Positions 62,358 to 64,000 of a stretch of DNA of 64,000 nucleotides are shown here, one piece after another (position 1 is the first letter of the stretch; every line of letters begins with the position of its first letter). Source of the stretch: Marinobacterium rhizophilum DSM 18822 (GTDB lineage Bacteria; Pseudomonadota; Gammaproteobacteria; Pseudomonadales; Balneatricaceae); the NCBI RefSeq assembly GCF_000378045.1, contig NZ_KB899091.1, positions 62,001 to 126,000 on the forward strand, written 5' to 3'. The translations under genes were made by a program, and so were the position numbers. The notes under the pieces were generated by a model. That model was not told the origin of the DNA. It did not search any database and saw only the letters and a list, made by a program, of their open reading frames with translations.

Positions 62358-62653
62358 CGCGCTTGTCCTCCAATTCAGATTCTGTGCCGTTCGCTGCGCT
62401 CTCCAGCAACCTTGTGCGCAGCGATCAGGTTCCCCACAAGCAACGGGAGCAAGGCACCCTGCGTACCCTTAGCTTACCGGCAAAACACCGGTACCACGCT
62501 AGCTCAACTATAGCTGAAGTTCCTGTTCGCCCAATATGACGGCAATGCTCTAAGCTGAGCCTTGTGTAAAGCGAATGGCCCAGCCCCACCATTTCTTAAA
62601 ATCGCAGGCGCCGGCCCGATGGTATGAAAACAACAAGCACGGAGAAACAGACG
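62358..62653. promoter_or_regulatory. Divergent intergenic region of gspE and the beta-helix lipoprotein
   Basis: About 296 bases carrying the presumed promoters of the T2SS operon (minus) and of the lipoprotein gene (plus). No clear palindrome, riboswitch or exact -24/-12 element was found. Confidence 0.4.
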
Positions 62654-64000
62654 ATGCAATCCGCTGGCACTTCACTGGTAATCCTTGCGCTGACATCGCT
62701 CATGATAACCGGCTGTCAAACAACTGATATTACAAAGTATCCCAGCGCGCCAGATCAGCCCAAGACCTGGACGGCGCAGGACATACAAAACACGATTGTT
62801 GTCACGTCAGTGGATGACGCCGGCCCCGGTACCCTGCGCAATGCCATTGTGCAGGCTAATGCCTCTGCCGGTATGGATAAAATCGTTTTTGAAAGCAGCG
62901 AAGGTTTATATCAGCAACCGCAAAGTATCAAGCTTTCGAGCGGCCTTCCGGATATAACCGACTCTCTGGTTATCGATGGCTATATCGATAACATGCTGTG
63001 GAAAGCCAGTGGCGTTACGCTGGACGGCCAGGGTCGATACCAGATTATACGGATCGCCAAGGGCGTAAACGCCAAAATCGCCAACCTGACATTTACCGCA
63101 GGCCACGCCGAACGCGGCGGTGCCATTGAAAACCTCGGCAACACCGTGCTCTCTGGCGTGCTGCTGACCGACAACAGGGCAACGGAATTTGGCGGCGCAG
63201 TCTTTAGTAGCGGCAGCCTGTATCTGATCAACAGTACGGTTCACCACAACCGCGCCGGCCAGGCAGGCGGCGGTCTCTTTCACGAGCGCGGCTATCTTAA
63301 GGTCACTCATGCGACCTTTGATGGCAACGAATCACCCAAGGGTGGCGCACTTTACAGCCGTGTCGAAGGCGTGCTGCAGAACAGCATTCTGGCCAACAGT
63401 GTCTCTGAACAGGACTGTTTTGCCGAAACCGCATTTGCCAAGGAGAGCACGGCCAATATCATCGAAAGCTCCCACCTGTGTGGCGAGGTGTTTTCAAGCG
63501 CCGACCCGGGCCTGGGCAAACTCGGTGGTTACAACGGATCGACCCGCACCATTCCCGTCAGTTCACGCAGTGCCGCCTTCAACTGGGCCGACAATGCGGC
63601 ATCGGTTGACGAAACCGGCGCGCCCCTGGTGTGGGACCAGCGCGGCAACGGCGACCCTCGCTTTGCGCTCGGAATTGCCGATATCGGCGCCTTCGAAGTG
63701 CAGCCCCGCGTTCGATTTGAAGTGGATACGCTCAGCGACGAGGATATCCGCGGCTGCACTTCGGCCAGGGCGGACTGCTCTTTGCGGGGCGCGCTGCAGC
63801 TGCTGAACAACAGCGACAGACATCAGCGCCTGGGCTTCGATGCTGAAGTATTCAAAGATGGCGGAGAATTACGGCAGAAAAGTGCGCTACCGGCAATCAT
63901 TCGCGATTTGACGATCGATGCGAGTGCAGTCGGCGCCGTCGTTCTGGTCGGCAAATCGAAGTTGGAACCCGCAGAAGGCGTAAAGCTGGAACTCATCAAT
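62654..64000 (+). CDS. Beta-helix surface lipoprotein (partial, runs off right edge)
   Basis: The frame is open for 449 codons to the window end. ATG at 62654 with GGAG upstream. A lipoprotein signal (SLVILALTSLMITGC, lipobox ITGC) is followed by VDDAGPGTLRNAIVQAN, typical of right-handed beta-helix proteins. Repeated GGAIENLGNTVLSG, GGAVFSSGSLYLINS, GGGLFHERGYLKV and GGALYSRVEGVLQNS rungs come next, then a second domain beginning with a CSLREA-like segment (CTSARADCSLRGALQLLNN). Such proteins are often polysaccharide-related or adhesins. The position beside gspE suggests a surface lipoprotein, possibly exported by the T2SS. Confidence 0.75.
   Translation, partial: MQSAGTSLVILALTSLMITGCQTTDITKYPSAPDQPKTWTAQDIQNTIVVTSVDDAGPGTLRNAIVQANASAGMDKIVFESSEGLYQQPQSIKLSSGLPDITDSLVIDGYIDNMLWKASGVTLDGQGRYQIIRIAKGVNAKIANLTFTAGHAERGGAIENLGNTVLSGVLLTDNRATEFGGAVFSSGSLYLINSTVHHNRAGQAGGGLFHERGYLKVTHATFDGNESPKGGALYSRVEGVLQNSILANSVSEQDCFAETAFAKESTANIIESSHLCGEVFSSADPGLGKLGGYNGSTRTIPVSSRSAAFNWADNAASVDETGAPLVWDQRGNGDPRFALGIADIGAFEVQPRVRFEVDTLSDEDIRGCTSARADCSLRGALQLLNNSDRHQRLGFDAEVFKDGGELRQKSALPAIIRDLTIDASAVGAVVLVGKSKLEPAEGVKLELIN

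Overview
The window looks like chromosomal DNA of a marine-type gammaproteobacterium (Oceanospirillales/Pseudomonadales-like). The basis is the complete type II secretion (T2SS) gene set in Xanthomonas xps order, Pseudomonas-type REP sequences with a RAYT transposase, gammaproteobacterial tRNAs and branched-chain amino-acid transport genes. This is inference from gene content; no rRNA or marker gene is present.

Region 1 (1-19.0 kb) is a decayed genomic island ending at the 3' end of tRNA-Gly(GCC), next to a broken P4-type integrase. It carries, all on the minus strand, enzymes that attack cell components: a partial protein at the left edge, a DUF2235 phospholipase-like hydrolase, a glycosidase-like/CHAP peptidoglycan hydrolase, a very large M6-type metalloprotease and an S8 protease with two P domains. 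None of the four complete enzymes has a visible signal peptide. Small membrane, lipoprotein and secreted proteins lie between them. Three diverged copies of a 0.5-0.63 kb non-coding repeat lie upstream of three of the transcription units. Each copy keeps an identical 18-bp element that fits a sigma-54 -24/-12 promoter, and two palindromes GGGTY-N6-RACCC placed at constant distances upstream. A PspF-like sigma-54 activator gene without a sensor domain lies in the same island. This is the best candidate for an undescribed system: an island-encoded activator driving a dispersed, sigma-54-dependent set of lytic enzymes. Remnants of IS110, IS5, IS30 and IS3 elements surround the genes.

Region 2 (19-37.5 kb) is ordinary core metabolism: tRNA-Gly and tRNA-Glu, a thioesterase, 5-oxoprolinase pxpABC, an acyl-CoA ligase, a Liv-type ABC transporter, a hybrid histidine kinase with its response regulator, a two-subunit CoA transferase with a divergent LysR regulator, and tRNA-Thr.

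Region 3 (37.5-64 kb) is built around protein secretion. It has gspA-gspB, a divergent VpsR-like activator, a metalloprotease gene behind a probable cyclic-di-GMP-I (GEMM) riboswitch, a DsbA-like oxidoreductase, a large secreted repeat protein and the T2SS operon gspE-F-G-H-I-J-K-L-M-N-D. The operon is split between gspK and gspL by a 1.5 kb REP/BIME array with its RAYT transposase. Both the VpsR-like regulator and the riboswitch suggest that secretion and one of its likely substrates respond to cyclic di-GMP. The window ends inside a beta-helix lipoprotein gene.
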